Source: Capra hircus (taxonomy: Eukaryota > Chordata > Mammalia > Artiodactyla > Bovidae). From it: a DNA stretch of 64,000 bases. Made by a program: the position numbers and the translations under genes. Shown here piece after piece: positions 44,724 through 55,725 of the stretch. Position 1 is the first letter of the stretch. Every line of letters begins with the position of its first letter. Under the pieces are notes generated by a model. The model did not search any database. It was not told the origin of the DNA and saw only the letters and a list, made by a program, of their open reading frames with translations. The stretch is from positions 744,001 to 808,000 of the forward strand of contig NC_030820.1 in NCBI RefSeq assembly GCF_001704415.2, written 5' to 3'.

Positions 44724-45270
44724 TAACTCATTTTGACTACTCGGTTAATCCTCTGTCCCTCCTTGCTGCCACCCCACATGGCTTTAGGAGTGTTTTTTTG
44801 CTATAGATATTAAAGGGTTTTTCTGTGTTCTCTCTGGATTATTGTAAGAAAAAATGTTGCTCTGATTTAGTTACAGTGAAGGATGATTGTAAAGTCAGTC
44901 CATGGGGGAGAAAATGCCACATAGTCCAAATTGCCCTTGAACATGCTCCCAAATGTCTCCAAGCCATTTCTACGTAATTTTAAGTGCACAACCCTCTGCT
45001 GAAGCTCTAAAACAACAGAGCTCGACTAAAGAAAGGAACAAAAAGAAAATCTAGAGAGACTTTTGCTGACTTTCTCAGATCAGCAAATTTTAAGGTAACC
45101 ATCAAATCCCTAAGTATCAATGAAGGTTGGATGAATGAATCAACAAAGGTTTTGCTTGCCTGCCAAGCTGATTCCTTTCTATTTTCACATCAAGCTTCTC
45201 AAATCTTAATAACTGGTAATTGGCTTGTCATTTCTGAGAATGTGAACCCAAGAACAATTGGACTTTACAA
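44724..45270. other. No gene or repeat recognised
   Basis: Unassigned. Confidence 0.45.
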
Positions 45271-45280
45271 GAAAGTATAG

Positions 45281-45555
45281 CCGGCTGCTGCTGCTAAGTC
45301 ACTTCAGTTGTGTCTGACTCTGTGCGACCCCATAGACGGCAGCCCACCAGGCTCCCCCATCCCTGGGATTCTCCAGGCAAGAACACTGGAGTGGTTTGCC
45401 ATTTCCTTCTCCAATGCATGAAAGTGAAAAGTGAAAGTGAAGTTGCTCAGTCATGTCTGACCCTCAGCGACCCCATGGACTGCAGCCTTCCAGACTGCTC
45501 CTTCCATGGGATTTTCCAGGCAAGAGTACTGGAGTGGGGTGCCATTGCCTGCTCT
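45281..45555 (-). mobile_element. Bov-A2 SINE (antisense) with target-site duplication
   Basis: Starts with the antisense tail ctgctgctgctaagtcactt, two monomers with the linker atgcatgaaagtgaaaagtg, and ends tgccattgcctgctct. Direct repeat gaaagtatag at 45271-45280 and 45556-45565. Confidence 0.95.
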
Positions 45556-45565
45556 GAAAGTATAG

Positions 45566-46135
45566 TCTAATGGTTAACAAAAGGATCTCAAGGGGCAGAA
45601 GGGCTGAATTTAATGCTCATCTTCTTATGTATTTAACACCGACAAATTACATAAAGTTTTAAACCTCAGTTTCTTCATCTGAGCTATCAGGGCTTCCCTG
45701 ATAGCTCAGTTGGGAAGGAATCCATCTGCAATGCAGGAGACCCTGGTTCGACTCCTGGGTCTGGAAGATCTGCTGGAGAAGAGATGGGCTACCCACTCCA
45801 GTATTCTTGGGCTTCGCTTGTGGCTCAGCTAGTAAAGAATCCACCTGCAAAGCAGGAGACCTGGGTTTGATCCCTGGGTTAGAAAGATCCTCTTTAGAAG
45901 GGAAAGGCTACCCACTCCAGTGTTCTGGCCTGGAGAATTCATGGGCCGTATAGTCCATGGGGTTGCAAAGAGTCGGACAGGACTGAACAACTTTCACTTT
46001 CACTTTTCACTTTCACTTCTTTGTAAAAAGGGCACATAATCTGCACTTAACTTCCTAGGATTAACTTCCATTAAGCTGTTTAAAGGGTACCTAGAACTTG
46101 CTAAGGATGCTCTGAATGTTTGGTGTTATTGTTTT
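45566..46135 (+). mobile_element. MIR SINE (sense), split by a Bov-tA
   Basis: The left part, to about 45680, ends with ttaaacctcagtttcttcat and ctg. The right part from about 46019 resumes gtaaaaagggcacataatct and continues aagggtacctagaacttgct. The join is the well-known MIR core. The SINE between them is at 45690-46018. Confidence 0.72.
45690..46018 (+). mobile_element. Bov-tA SINE, double-headed form
   Basis: Two tRNA-type heads in a row. The first is at 45690 (gggcttccctgatagctcag), with a short body gagatgggctacccactcca. The second is at 45809 (gggcttcgcttgtggctcag), followed by a body to gagtcggacaggactgaaca and a tail of cactttcac repeats. This matches the Bov-tA subtype with a duplicated head. 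The first 14 bp-scale segment can pair with flank bases (see findings). Confidence 0.88.
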
Positions 46136-46234
46136 TCTAAAGTCAGAGGGTAATTTAAAGCATTTGTAATGAGATTAAACTGTATCATATTGTCCTGCAT
46201 AATAGTACTATGATGAATAGACTTAATAAGCTCT

Positions 46235-46400
46235 TGTTTCCATTCCCTGAAAGCTTGTGACCTAATCAAGATACTCAACCTCCCTATGGCTCATTTTCCC
46301 CAACTGTAAAATGAGGTCATTAATACTGCTTTTCTCATAACATTATTTTAAGCACTAACTTAATTAATATTTAAATAATTACAGAACTTTTCTGAGGTTT
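46235..46400 (+). mobile_element. MIR SINE
   Basis: cttgtgacctaatcaagata, ctcaacctccctatggctca, ttttccccaactgtaaaatg, aggtcattaatactgctttt, in MIR order. Confidence 0.82.
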
Positions 46401-47829
46401 CTGGAATTTTTATCTTTTTGTTATTACTAATCTATACCAGAACCTAGCTCAATAATGAATGGATGGTCAATAGCCACAGTAGAGATGAACTTTCCATATT
46501 AAAGTATATTCTTTGGTTGTTGCTGTAGTTCCCAGGACATATTATTTGGTCTTAGCATGAACTGATTTCATATATGAACCCATTCGTTAATATTATTACT
46601 ACCACTGATCTCATCAGATAAGTGTATATACACTGAAAGCTGTGAAGCTCATGGTGGTGGATACAAGTTTTTCAAAATACTTTTTGTTTAGAAGCTTGCA
46701 TTTTATCTTTGGCAACAAATACTGTCAGTTATTTACCTCGAAGTGACAGACTCCTTTCATTTTCAGGAAAATGTCTGCTATGTCCTCAAGTCTGAATAAC
46801 CATGATTTTCCTGTCAGGCATTTTTTCAAGTAAAAGCAAGGTTTCACATGGGAAGAACAGCTTTATTTTGCAATTCAGTCAACCCCGTTATGCTTCAGTA
46901 TCCTACAGGAGTAATATTTCTGCATACTTCCTGTTTGCCACACAAAATATTTTTTAAAACATACTTTAAAGAGTCAAGTTTTCATAAAATTGGTAAGTGT
47001 TACTACTTCAAGAAGGACATATTTTCTAACAGTGTGTGAGAAAGAAGAATCCAATGACTTCTGGTACCCTAGAAGCTGGTGCCTTCATCTTGATTCATGT
47101 GACGTTACCAGCAGTATTATCCACTGTTGCTTTTGTATAAAAAAAAAAAGGAATGACCTCTGGGGATCCATATGGAATATTTTTGACCTCAGGGATGCTC
47201 CAAAAGGGTCCTAGGATAACCCAGTGTCTATGGACCATGCTTTGAGACTCACTGAGATTCAGATGCAGTCAGGAGGTAAAACTGTCAGGATTCCACCTTT
47301 AATAAATGGTATAACAGAGTCAAGGTTATATGAAAGGTATATGAAAGGCATGAAAGGTATAACAGAGTCGAGTGTGACTTAGTGTTCCATTCTGAGAATG
47401 TGTGTCGGCACAGACAGCACTGCAGAGAAAGCAAAGGCTAGAGGAAGGAAAGCAAAGGCTTGGAGCAGAAAAGATCATTTCCACTTTGGAGCCTGAGGTG
47501 GTTGGAAGATATCCTTTTTGAGTTGCTCATCTTAGGGCCTCTTATGCAAGTTTTCAGTCATGAAAGATTTCATGACAGAGCAGCCACTGGTGCTGGGGAC
47601 AATAAGAATGTACTTCATTCTGAACCTTGTTCATGCAGGAGTCATTTTCTTAGTGAGATTGTAAGCTTCCTTAGAGGATGACCTAAATTATATATTTAGA
47701 AAAAAAAATATTACCTGATTATGGTGCAAGGCAATGACAAGGTATCCCAGTTTACCAAAGACAGCATTCTCCTCCCTACCTCCCCACAGTGATGTAAATT
47801 TTTCCTCCCTCCTTTGTCGCTAAACAGAT
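46401..47829. other. No gene; small local repeats
   Basis: Unassigned, with an A tract at about 47140-47150. The word ggtataacagagtc occurs at 47308-47321 and 47356-47369, with atgaaagg units between. A segment near 47,225-47,260 (tatggaccatgctttgagac) may be a MER5 terminus but is too short to call. Confidence 0.45.
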
Positions 47830-48580
47830 CAATATATAGTCATTCTAATCTCATCATCAGTCAGAGAAATGCAAATATCCCAGGAAATACTGTCTACTTA
47901 ATAGAATGGTGAAAATGTAAAAGGTGGTCAATCCCAAGATGGTGTGCATTATCAAGACTGCTTTTAGTCTTCCAGTTGTGTGAGGGGATCACTCTTGCAA
48001 TTTGGAAAACAGTTCCACAACATTTTGTGAAATTGAACATTATATTCTGTACAATCCACAAAATCCACCAGGGATAGACTACCAAAAGTCTGGCACAGGT
48101 TCACCAAGATAACTACAAGAAAATGGATAATAGCATGCTCATGATGGCAACAGAAAAAAAGATGGTAAAAATCTAAATGACCCTCAGTTAGAGATTAGTG
48201 GTATATTCCTACACCAGGATACTACACTACAGAGAAAATGAGTGAACTGCTAAATGCAATAATATCTGTAAATTGAAGAAATACAAACTTGAAAAAAGAA
48301 AATTCTAGAAAACCACATACTGTAGATGCACTTTTTATAAAGTTCAAAGCAAACAAAGCTTAAGTATGCTATTTATGGGTATGTACCTATTTGATAAAAC
48401 TGTACAAGAAATAACACAGGCCTGCAATCAACTCAGAATTTTAAGGAAATGTTTTCTTCTGGCAGTTGTGTAGACAGAAAGTTGTGATATGGAAAGCAAA
48501 TATAGGTCGTGCAATGGTATTGGTAGTCTACATTTTCAGTTGGGGAGGTGGATAAATGGGTGTTTATTTTAATTATTTAG
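47830..48580 (+). mobile_element. Old L1 (L1M-type) 3' region, sense
   Basis: Diverged blocks in order are cagtcagagaaatgcaaata, cttgcaatttggaaaacagt, aaatggataatagcatgctc, tccctacaccagg-like, actacactacagagaaaatg, and a late ggaaagcaaatataggtcgt. These match the conserved end of L1 ORF2 and its 3' UTR. No open frame remains. Confidence 0.65.
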
Positions 48581-48669
48581 AGTATATGCATATATATAAT
48601 ATATGTATTTATAACAAAACATATACAAATTTTATACATATATATTTGTAACACAGTATTACATCATGT

Positions 48670-48792
48670 TGGAGAAGGAAGTGGCAACCCTCTCTAGTAT
48701 TCTTGCCTGGAAAATCCCATTGAGAGATGAGCCTGGCAGGCTACAGTCCATGGGGTCGCAAGAGTTGGACTCAACTTAGCAACTAAACCACC
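48670..48792 (+). mobile_element. Bov-A monomer with target-site duplication
   Basis: tggagaaggaagtggcaacc to gcaagagttggactcaactt. Direct repeats attacatcatgt (48658-48669) and attatatcatgt (48793-48804), one mismatch. The tRNA head is absent, so this copy inserted 5'-truncated or as a monomer. Confidence 0.9.
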
Positions 48793-48804
48793 ATTATATC
48801 ATGT

Positions 48805-50429
48805 AACATGTCATTTCAGATAAATATATATATAGTAACAAAATAGTATTAACATGTAAAAAAAGAAAAGTTTCCTTATTAAGGTTGTCCCTCACTGTTT
48901 AGTCATTTCATGTTTTTTGCATTGTATTGTGAATTTGAGTTTATCTGCATGTTTCCTGATAATTTCCAGAGCTTCCAGGCAAAACGTGACCTTATTTTAG
49001 TCATGTTTATGTCCTGCCTTAAAATAAAAAATATTGTTAGGATATATAAGGCACCAAATCTGTTTGTAACCAAAAATAATTAATACAGTATACATAAATA
49101 CATAAATGCATAAATAAATAAATCTAATATATTTTTCTGGGTTGATCTGTAAGTACAAGATTCACTGGTTTTTCAATTATGTCTTTGACCTAAAGACATT
49201 AGCTATCATTTGGCTGCATTCAGAATATATATAAAATCCTCAATTATTTTTCCCACATAGGATTTCAGGTACATATTCTGTGGGTTACATTTTACATGCA
49301 TTCACATAAGAAGGAATGTCTCTGTGTTTGGTTTAATACGATTAAATAGTTGTTCAACATACTGAGACGATGAATAAATTTTAACTTTTTTTTTTAAATA
49401 GGAGAAAGATTGCTGAACTGATTTTGACTGTTTACTGAATAAGTTTGCCTTGACCGACTAAGTCAGGGAATTGACATCTATGCTAAGATAGTTACTATAG
49501 TTGTTTTCATGGTAAGACCATCTGTCAGAACAATGCCATATTTTACAAACGAATATGTGTTATAGTAACCAGCCATTGAATATGTCAATCTAATTGCATC
49601 CGCTAAGCCTTGGTGCGACTTGACATGAGAAATACACAGGTTTATTTAGTGCAATGCTGTATCTTAAATAATGTGTGTATATGTGTAGCATGTCCAGCTA
49701 TCTGGCAAAATTATCTGCAGTCATTCCCCATCGCCCACCAGTGTTATTCGGGCCTTGTAAGGATTATTGCTGTCCTCACTCCTCTGTGCCCTGCCCTCTT
49801 AACCTTCATACAGTAAGGACAGTGGGGCATAGAAACAAATATATACTCACCAAGAGCCAGGAGTTCTCTACATCTTGTCCAGCTGAGGCAATAACACAAG
49901 CTTATTTCCCTAGCAAAGTTCTAGGTCCTTTTACCTGTTAAACTTCGGAGTTATAAAGACCAGTGTTGCGGTTAGGAGGAAAGGTGACTTGAGGAAACAA
50001 GGGAGAGGATGGAGGGAAGACATGAATAGTCATTTTCTCCTGAATTACGTCTCCTTGTTTTGTGTTCCTTCCTCTGGGTATTTTGTTAAGTCAGCCAAGG
50101 TGTGTCCAGCCTTTATTATCGTGTTCTTCTACCACCAATCATGGCACAGAGGGAAGGTCTCTGGTGTAGTGAGGGCTCTTCATAAAGTGTGGGGCAGGTA
50201 CAGAGAGAGGTTGTGAGAGTGTGTAGTAACGCACGTGCTCCAGCTTCACCTAGACATGAGCTGTAGGTGATGGAAGTATCATATGTTTGAGTAGCCATTT
50301 ATATAGAAAATGAGAGAGTTTAAATGTTTTTTTTTGTATAGCAGTTCTATTGATTTGGGAACCAGTTAGAAGTGTCCTATTCTTTTCATTGTCTGATTAT
50401 TATCTCTTGGGTTGACTTCCCCTACCCCC
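48805..50429. other. No gene; simple A/T repeats
   Basis: About 1.6 kb unassigned. An AAAT/ATAC-rich tract is at about 49086-49125. Open frames at 49610-50216 have no family similarity. Confidence 0.45.
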
Positions 50430-50765
50430 AGATTTATTAAGGTATAGTTGACAAGTAGAAATTGTACATATTTAATAAAAATGTGTATATTTAATATTTA
50501 ATTATATATATATTTAGTTGTGTGATGATTTAATATGTGTATAAATCACTAAATGATTACCACAATCAAGCTAATTAATATAGTTATCACCTTATTGGTT
50601 CCCATTTGTGGAAACATTTACTTTTTGATACAAAATAATTTTTATTCAGATATAGCCTGTGTTATATTAGTGTACCAACTTTTCCCTTACTTTGAACAGA
50701 CATGGGTAAAATCAAGGATTAGATGGCCCTGGTATTGAACTATATCACTTGAGGATTTCTTTCTT
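50430..50765 (-). mobile_element. Old L1 3' region (antisense)
   Basis: agatttattaaggtatagtt, gacaagtagaaattgtacat, tgtgatgatttaatatgtgt, and accacaatcaagctaattaa are standard antisense L1MA/L1MB-type 3' landmarks. Confidence 0.72.
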
Positions 50766-51767
50766 ATATTAAAAACTATCAGCCTTTTTCATTATCTGCA
50801 AGGAAAGATGAAGCTAAATTCAAAAAAGGAAAATAGCCATGTGAGTGGTAATAATGTCCAATATACAGAGATCAAACGAGTATACTGATGTTCGAAATTA
50901 TCAATACCTAAGTACTAGGAAAAAGTATGCTAAGTAATGTGTCCTCTTTAATTGTGTATTGATAAGAAATTCCAAAGAGGAATGGGAGAAGATGGGGAAG
51001 AGCAATTTAAAGGCAAATCATAATAATGATGACCACTGAGGGATGGCTGAGAGAGGATGCTATTGATTGGCCAAAAAAAGCTTTCCTGGGACTCAGGATG
51101 TCGGTATCATTAGTACATGACCATGGGGAAGGAGTTTTGACATTGTTCAGGAAGTCTGAGGCATTCTGGTCAGTAAAGACCTGTTAATTTCAGTACATGC
51201 TGCCGATGTTATATGAGCAGCTCCCATATGGGGCCACCTTTGATTTTTAACCTCCACGTGCATTCTCTGTCTCACTACCTAGGGGTGTCCTTTTTCATTT
51301 TGTTGCCCAAAGCTTCTCTGTGTGATTTGGCAGGTTCTCCCACTCTTCATTTGTCATTTTGAAACACAATCCCACCAATCGCCGGTTTTCTTTAATAAGG
51401 TGAAGTAAGAATTTGAATCAAGATTGTAAAGCTGAAAACACAGAAGAGTCTTCTGTTTTCCATTCAACAGTCCTTGAAGCTCACAGGTACTGAGGAAAAA
51501 GTACATATGGTTTTCCTGTTCCTCAAAGTATTCATTATTTTAAGAGATAGGACTCAGTCATAGTTATAATATTTGTTGTTTAAACTGATATACTTTAAAG
51601 TACTGAGAAAAGGCTTTATTCAGTGACTGAACAGGGACTTTCATATAGAAGTCTGGAATCTGGGTTTCTTTTTCCCCATGGCATGAACCAGTGGGAAACA
51701 CTGATTCTTTATTTAAGTATTTGAATTTTGTTCTTTTTACTCTTTGTATGTGTTATAATTTTTTACT
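50766..51767. other. No gene or repeat recognised
   Basis: Unassigned, about 1 kb. Confidence 0.45.
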
Positions 51768-51780
51768 CAGAAAAATAAAT

Positions 51781-53786
51781 CAATTCAGTTCAGTTCAGTT
51801 GCTCAGTTATGTCTGACTCTGCAGTCCTCAGGATTGCAGCACACCAGGCTTCCCTGTCCATCACCAAATCCAGAAGCTTGCTCAAACTCATGCCCATTGA
51901 GTCAGTGATGCCATCCAACCATCTCATCCTCTTTGCATGAAGTCTCTTTCCCTTCGTCTCCTGCCTTCAATCTTTCCCAGCATCACAGTCTTTTTAAATG
52001 AGTCAGTCCTTTGCATCAGATGGTCAAAGTATTGGAGTTTCAATTTCAGCATCAGTCCTTCTAATGAATATTCAGGACTAATACCCTTTAGGATTGATGA
52101 GTGTAATCTCCTTGCAATCCAAGGGACTCTCAAGAGTCTTCTCCAACACCACAGTTGAAAAGCATCAATTCTTCAGCACTCAGCTTTCTTTATGGTCCAA
52201 CTCTCACATCCATACATGACTACTGGAACCGTAGCATTGACTAGACGGATGGACCTTTGCTGGCAAAATAATGTCTCTGCTTTTTAATACGTTTTCTAGG
52301 TTGGTCATAGCTTTTCTTCCAAGGAGCGAGTGTCTTTTAATTTCATGGCTGCAGTCACCATCTGCAGTGACTTTGGAGCCCAAAAAATAAAGTCTGTCAC
52401 TGTTTCCATTTCCTCATCTATTTGCCATGAAATGATGGGACAGGGTGCCATCATGTCTTAGTTTTTTGAATGTTGAGTTTTAAGCCAGCTTTTTCACTCT
52501 TCTCTTTCACATCCATCAAAAGGCTCTTTAGTTCCTCTTCACTTTCTGCCATAAGGGTGGTGTCATCTGAGTGTCTGAGTTTATTGATATTTCTCCCGGC
52601 AATCTTGATTCCCGCTTGTGCTTCATCCTGTCCAACATTTCCCATGATGTGCTCTGCATATAAGTTAAATAAGCAGGGTGACAATATACAGCCTTGACAT
52701 ACTCCTTTCCCAATTTGGAATCAGTCTGTTGTTCCATGTCCAGTTCTAACTGTTGCTTCTTGACCTGCATACAGATTTCTCAGGAGGCAGGGAAGGTGCT
52801 CTGGTATTCCCATCTCCTGAAGAATTTTCCACAGTTTCTTGTGATTCACACAGTCAAAGTCTTTGGTGTAATCAATAAAGCAGAAGTAGATGCTTTTCTA
52901 AAACTCTCTTGCTTTACCTGTAATCCAACAGATGTTGGGAATTTAATCTCTGATTCCTCTGCCTTTTCTAAATCCAGTTTGAACATCTGGAAGTTCACAG
53001 TTCATGTACTGCTGAAGCCTGGCTTGAAGAATATTGAGCATTATTTTGCTAGCATGTGAGATGAGTGCAATTGTGTGGTAGTTTGAGCATTCTTTGGCAT
53101 TGCCTTTCTTTGGGATTGGAATGAAAACGACCTTTTCCAGTCCTGTGGCCACTGCTGAGTTTTCCAAATTTGCTGGCATATTGAGTGCAGCACTTTCACA
53201 GCATCATCTTTCAGGATTTGAAATAGCTCAACTGGAATTCCATCACCTCCACTAGCTTTGTTGTAGTGATGCTTCCTAAGGCCCACTTGACTTTGCATTC
53301 CAGGATGTCTGGCTCTAGGTGCGTGATCACACCATCGTGATTATCTTGGCCATGAAGATCTTTCTTGTACAGTTCTTCTGTGTATTCTTGCCATCTCTTC
53401 TTAATATCTTCTGCTTCTGTTAAGCCCATACCACTTCTGTCCTTCATTGTGCCCATCTTTGCATGAAATGTTCCCTTGGTATCTCTAATTTTCTTGAAGA
53501 GATCTCTAGTCTTTCCCATTCTATTGTTCTCCTCTATTTCTTTGCATTGATCACTGAGGAAGGTTTTCTTATCTCTCCTTGCTATTCTTTGGAATTGTGC
53601 ATTCAAATGGGAATATCTTTCCTTTTCTACTTTGCCTTTTGCTTCTCTTCTTTTCTCAACTATTTGTAAGGCCTCCTCAGACAGCCATTTTCCCTTTTTG
53701 TATTTCTGTTTCTTGGGGAATGGTCTTGATCCCTGCCGTCTGTACAGTGTCCTGAACCTCTGTCCATAGTTCTTCAGGCACTCTAT
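51781..53786 (-). mobile_element. BovB, 2.0 kb, 5'-truncated (antisense), with 13-bp target-site duplication
   Basis: Its 3' tail is at the left (caattcagttcagttcagtt) and its 5' end at about 53786, in the linker between endonuclease and RT. The 13-bp word cagaaaaataaat lies at 51768-51780 and 53787-53799. The element is thus bounded on both sides and is the product of one insertion. Coding sequence covers the linker, the whole RT and the C-terminal part, with several frameshifts. Confidence 0.95.
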
Positions 53787-53807
53787 CAGAAAAATAAATA
53801 ATTGCAT
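52451..53807 (-). pseudogene. BovB linker plus reverse transcriptase, catalytic box HSDD
   Basis: Read on the minus strand, the frame open at 53211-53807 encodes the linker after the endonuclease. It contains KWLSEEALQIVEKRREAKGK, RIARRDKKTFLSDQCKEIEE, EAEDIKKRWQEYTEELYKKD and THLEPDILEC. Its first residues come from flanking DNA beyond 53786. The N-terminal RT follows in other frames (52943-53298: PKKGNAKECSNYHTIALISH and GFRKGRGIRD). The piece at 52451-52684 has LSPCLFNLYAEHIM-like coding and a catalytic box reading HSDD at 52562-52573 instead of YADD. The endonuclease is missing. Dead by frameshift. Confidence 0.87.
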
Positions 53808-54483
53808 GTAAAACCATTGCTTCCTTAATTTCAGAAGTATTTATTCAGCACTAATTGTATTCCAAGCCTAGATGATATTACACAACACATGGAAATTTAA
53901 ATGCAGTGGAGCATCCCAAAGGACCCAACAGATGCATGGGGCATATGTTCTGCTAAAAGAAAGAGATATCTGAAGTACCATTCTAACTATAAACATGCTT
54001 CATTACAATTAGAGAAACGCAGGGAGAGAGAAAGAATAAAAAGGGAGAGTGAAGGAGGGAGGGAAGGAGGGAAGGTGAGGGAGGGTAGACAAACCTCATT
54101 TATTCATTAACTTTTTACTGAAGAAATAGCAAAAGAGAGACTAAAACTTCCTCAGTTATCTTAGACAAAGTCCCATTGTTGGAGCAGCTGCTCTTCCCCT
54201 GATTCAGTCCCACTACCATGGCTCTCTAGATCTGTTTTCTTCCAGGAGTGTCTCCATGACTTTTCTGAAAGAAATCTGTTTGGACTCTTTCCTTAGACTA
54301 TGCTTTGCATTATGCTGACCAACTGTAATGGCTAGGAGGAGCCAAGCAACCCAATAACTGTGCCTTAGAATGGTTTCTTTGAGCTTTTGGGTTTTGTTTC
54401 TGATTGAAGTTGCAATAAAACATATTCCTCAATGTACCTCGATGTACAAATGAACAACAACAATACATGCGTGCATGTGCGTG
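53800..54483. other. No gene; purine-rich tract
   Basis: A GA/GGGA-rich tract at about 54017-54089 is the only clear structure. The rest is unassigned. Confidence 0.5.
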
Positions 54484-54496
54484 CACACACACACAC

Positions 54497-54537
<41 letters not shown>
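54484..54537. repeat. (CA)n microsatellite, interrupted once by CG
   Basis: CA dinucleotides with a single gc interruption near 54501. Open frames that run through it (54310-54797 minus, 54432-55046 plus) are artefacts of the dinucleotide repeat. Confidence 0.97.
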
Positions 54538-54538
<1 letters not shown>

Positions 54539-55055
54539 CTCTCAGGCCCAGACATTCCTTGATTTTCAGCCAGCAGTTTTGCTCAGAGGCGTGTCGTTCG
54601 GTCTCACAGTGGAGATAAACCTGCTGTCCTCTCGCAACCACATTTGTAGCGCCTTCCTTCTCGGGCCTCCTGATCCTGAGGCTCCAACACTGCCACCCCT
54701 TGTCTGCCACTCTCCCTGGCTCCATGTCTACGCTGAACCCATAGTCTCCACACACCCCAAATGGCTGCTCCTCGATCCCCCTTCTAGTAAATTCCATGCC
54801 TGTCTCCTGAGTGGCCTACCCTGGATACATAGGGTCCTCCCCTGTCTTCCACTATCTGATCTGTCACAACGTCCTGCTGATTTTACATCCAATATCCATC
54901 CTGAATCCACACATGGCCCTCCATGTGCACTTTCTCTGAATGCCAAGGACTTCCGGTGGATTTTCCTGGCTGCCCCTTCCTTAGAGCTCAGCACCAGTGT
55001 AACCTTGTGTGTCAGTGATCTCTTGCCACTTAACGCTGTTTCATAACCGTGAAGC
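54538..55055. other. GC-richer unassigned stretch
   Basis: A long plus-strand frame continues here from the microsatellite to 55046. It has a composition-driven look (many P, S, L), no recognised domain, no signal peptide and no plausible start outside the CA repeat. The words actatctgatctgtcacaac and gtcctgctgattttacatcc resemble an old mammalian repeat. Not called a gene. Confidence 0.45.
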
Positions 55056-55275
55056 CTCCCTGGCATGCAGTGCAACAGTGGGCATTTGTTGTGCACGTCT
55101 TTTGGGGGTGGTGTTTGCCCTGCTCACTCTGCCAGGCTTAGCTGAGCTCACTCGCCTGTCTGGTGCCTGGCGATGTGTTGGCTGATCTAGGATGGCATCC
55201 GCTAAAAGACTGGGTTGTCTTGATCCTAATCTATGTCTCATCCTCCAGCAGCCCAGCTGGAGAATATTCGCCATG
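55056..55275 (+). repeat. Old mammalian repeat, partial (similar to 4528-5010)
   Basis: gcttagctgagctcactcgc, tggtgcctggcgatgtgttg, gatctaggatggcatccgct and tgtctcatcctccagcagcc follow the order of the internal part of that repeat family. The similarity is diffuse. Confidence 0.4.
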
Positions 55276-55609
55276 TGGATAACAGAGCTCAAGTAGAGAC
55301 CCCAAATCTGTTACTCTGGGTTATCACATCTCCTAGCATCCTATTCCTTAAAGCAAATCACATTTTTGAATTTGAGATCAAAGGGCAGGGTATCAGACTT
55401 TGCTTCCTGTGTAAAAACCTGCAGATTCCATGGCGAGAGGCATGGATGGCGAGAGGAGAATGAAATGGACCCATTAATGCATTAAATCTGCCATACCAAA
55501 GTCAGATGCCCTTTCCCCCAAATTAGAGTCTTGCCTCTCTAGGACACCCTTTCAATTACATCATAGCCATATGTTTGGAAGTGGTTATTTTAAAGTACCC
55601 GTTTACTAC
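55276..55609. other. No gene or repeat recognised
   Basis: Unassigned; a small duplication of catggcgagagg / catggatggcgagagg lies at about 55428-55456. Confidence 0.45.
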
Positions 55610-55725
55610 TTGCGTTTATGATCCCTGAGACAACGGGCAGAGATGAGCTTCCTTTTGTTTCTTCCATCTCAGAGTCTAGCACAATGCCTAGTTCATGGTT
55701 AGTGCTTGTTGATGTGGAATATGTT
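55610..55725 (+). mobile_element. L2 LINE 3' end
   Basis: ccctgagacaacgggcagag, ttgtttcttccatctcagag, tctagcacaatgcctagttc, atggttagtgcttgttgatg: the L2 3' terminal order. Confidence 0.7.

Noticed and set aside
13957..46018. Regularly recurring similar blocks suggesting a CRISPR-like or satellite array
   Set aside because: They are dispersed Bov-tA and Bov-A2 SINEs in both orientations with individual target-site duplications, irregular spacing and no spacers.
54017..54089. GA-rich tract as a possible regulatory element
   Set aside because: Simple purine-rich low-complexity sequence with no further support.
54432..55046. A 204-codon plus-strand open frame, one of the longest outside BovB
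   Set aside because: Its start and first part lie in the CA microsatellite, the rest is GC-driven, and no domain or family is recognisable. A 122-codon frame overlaps on the other strand as well.
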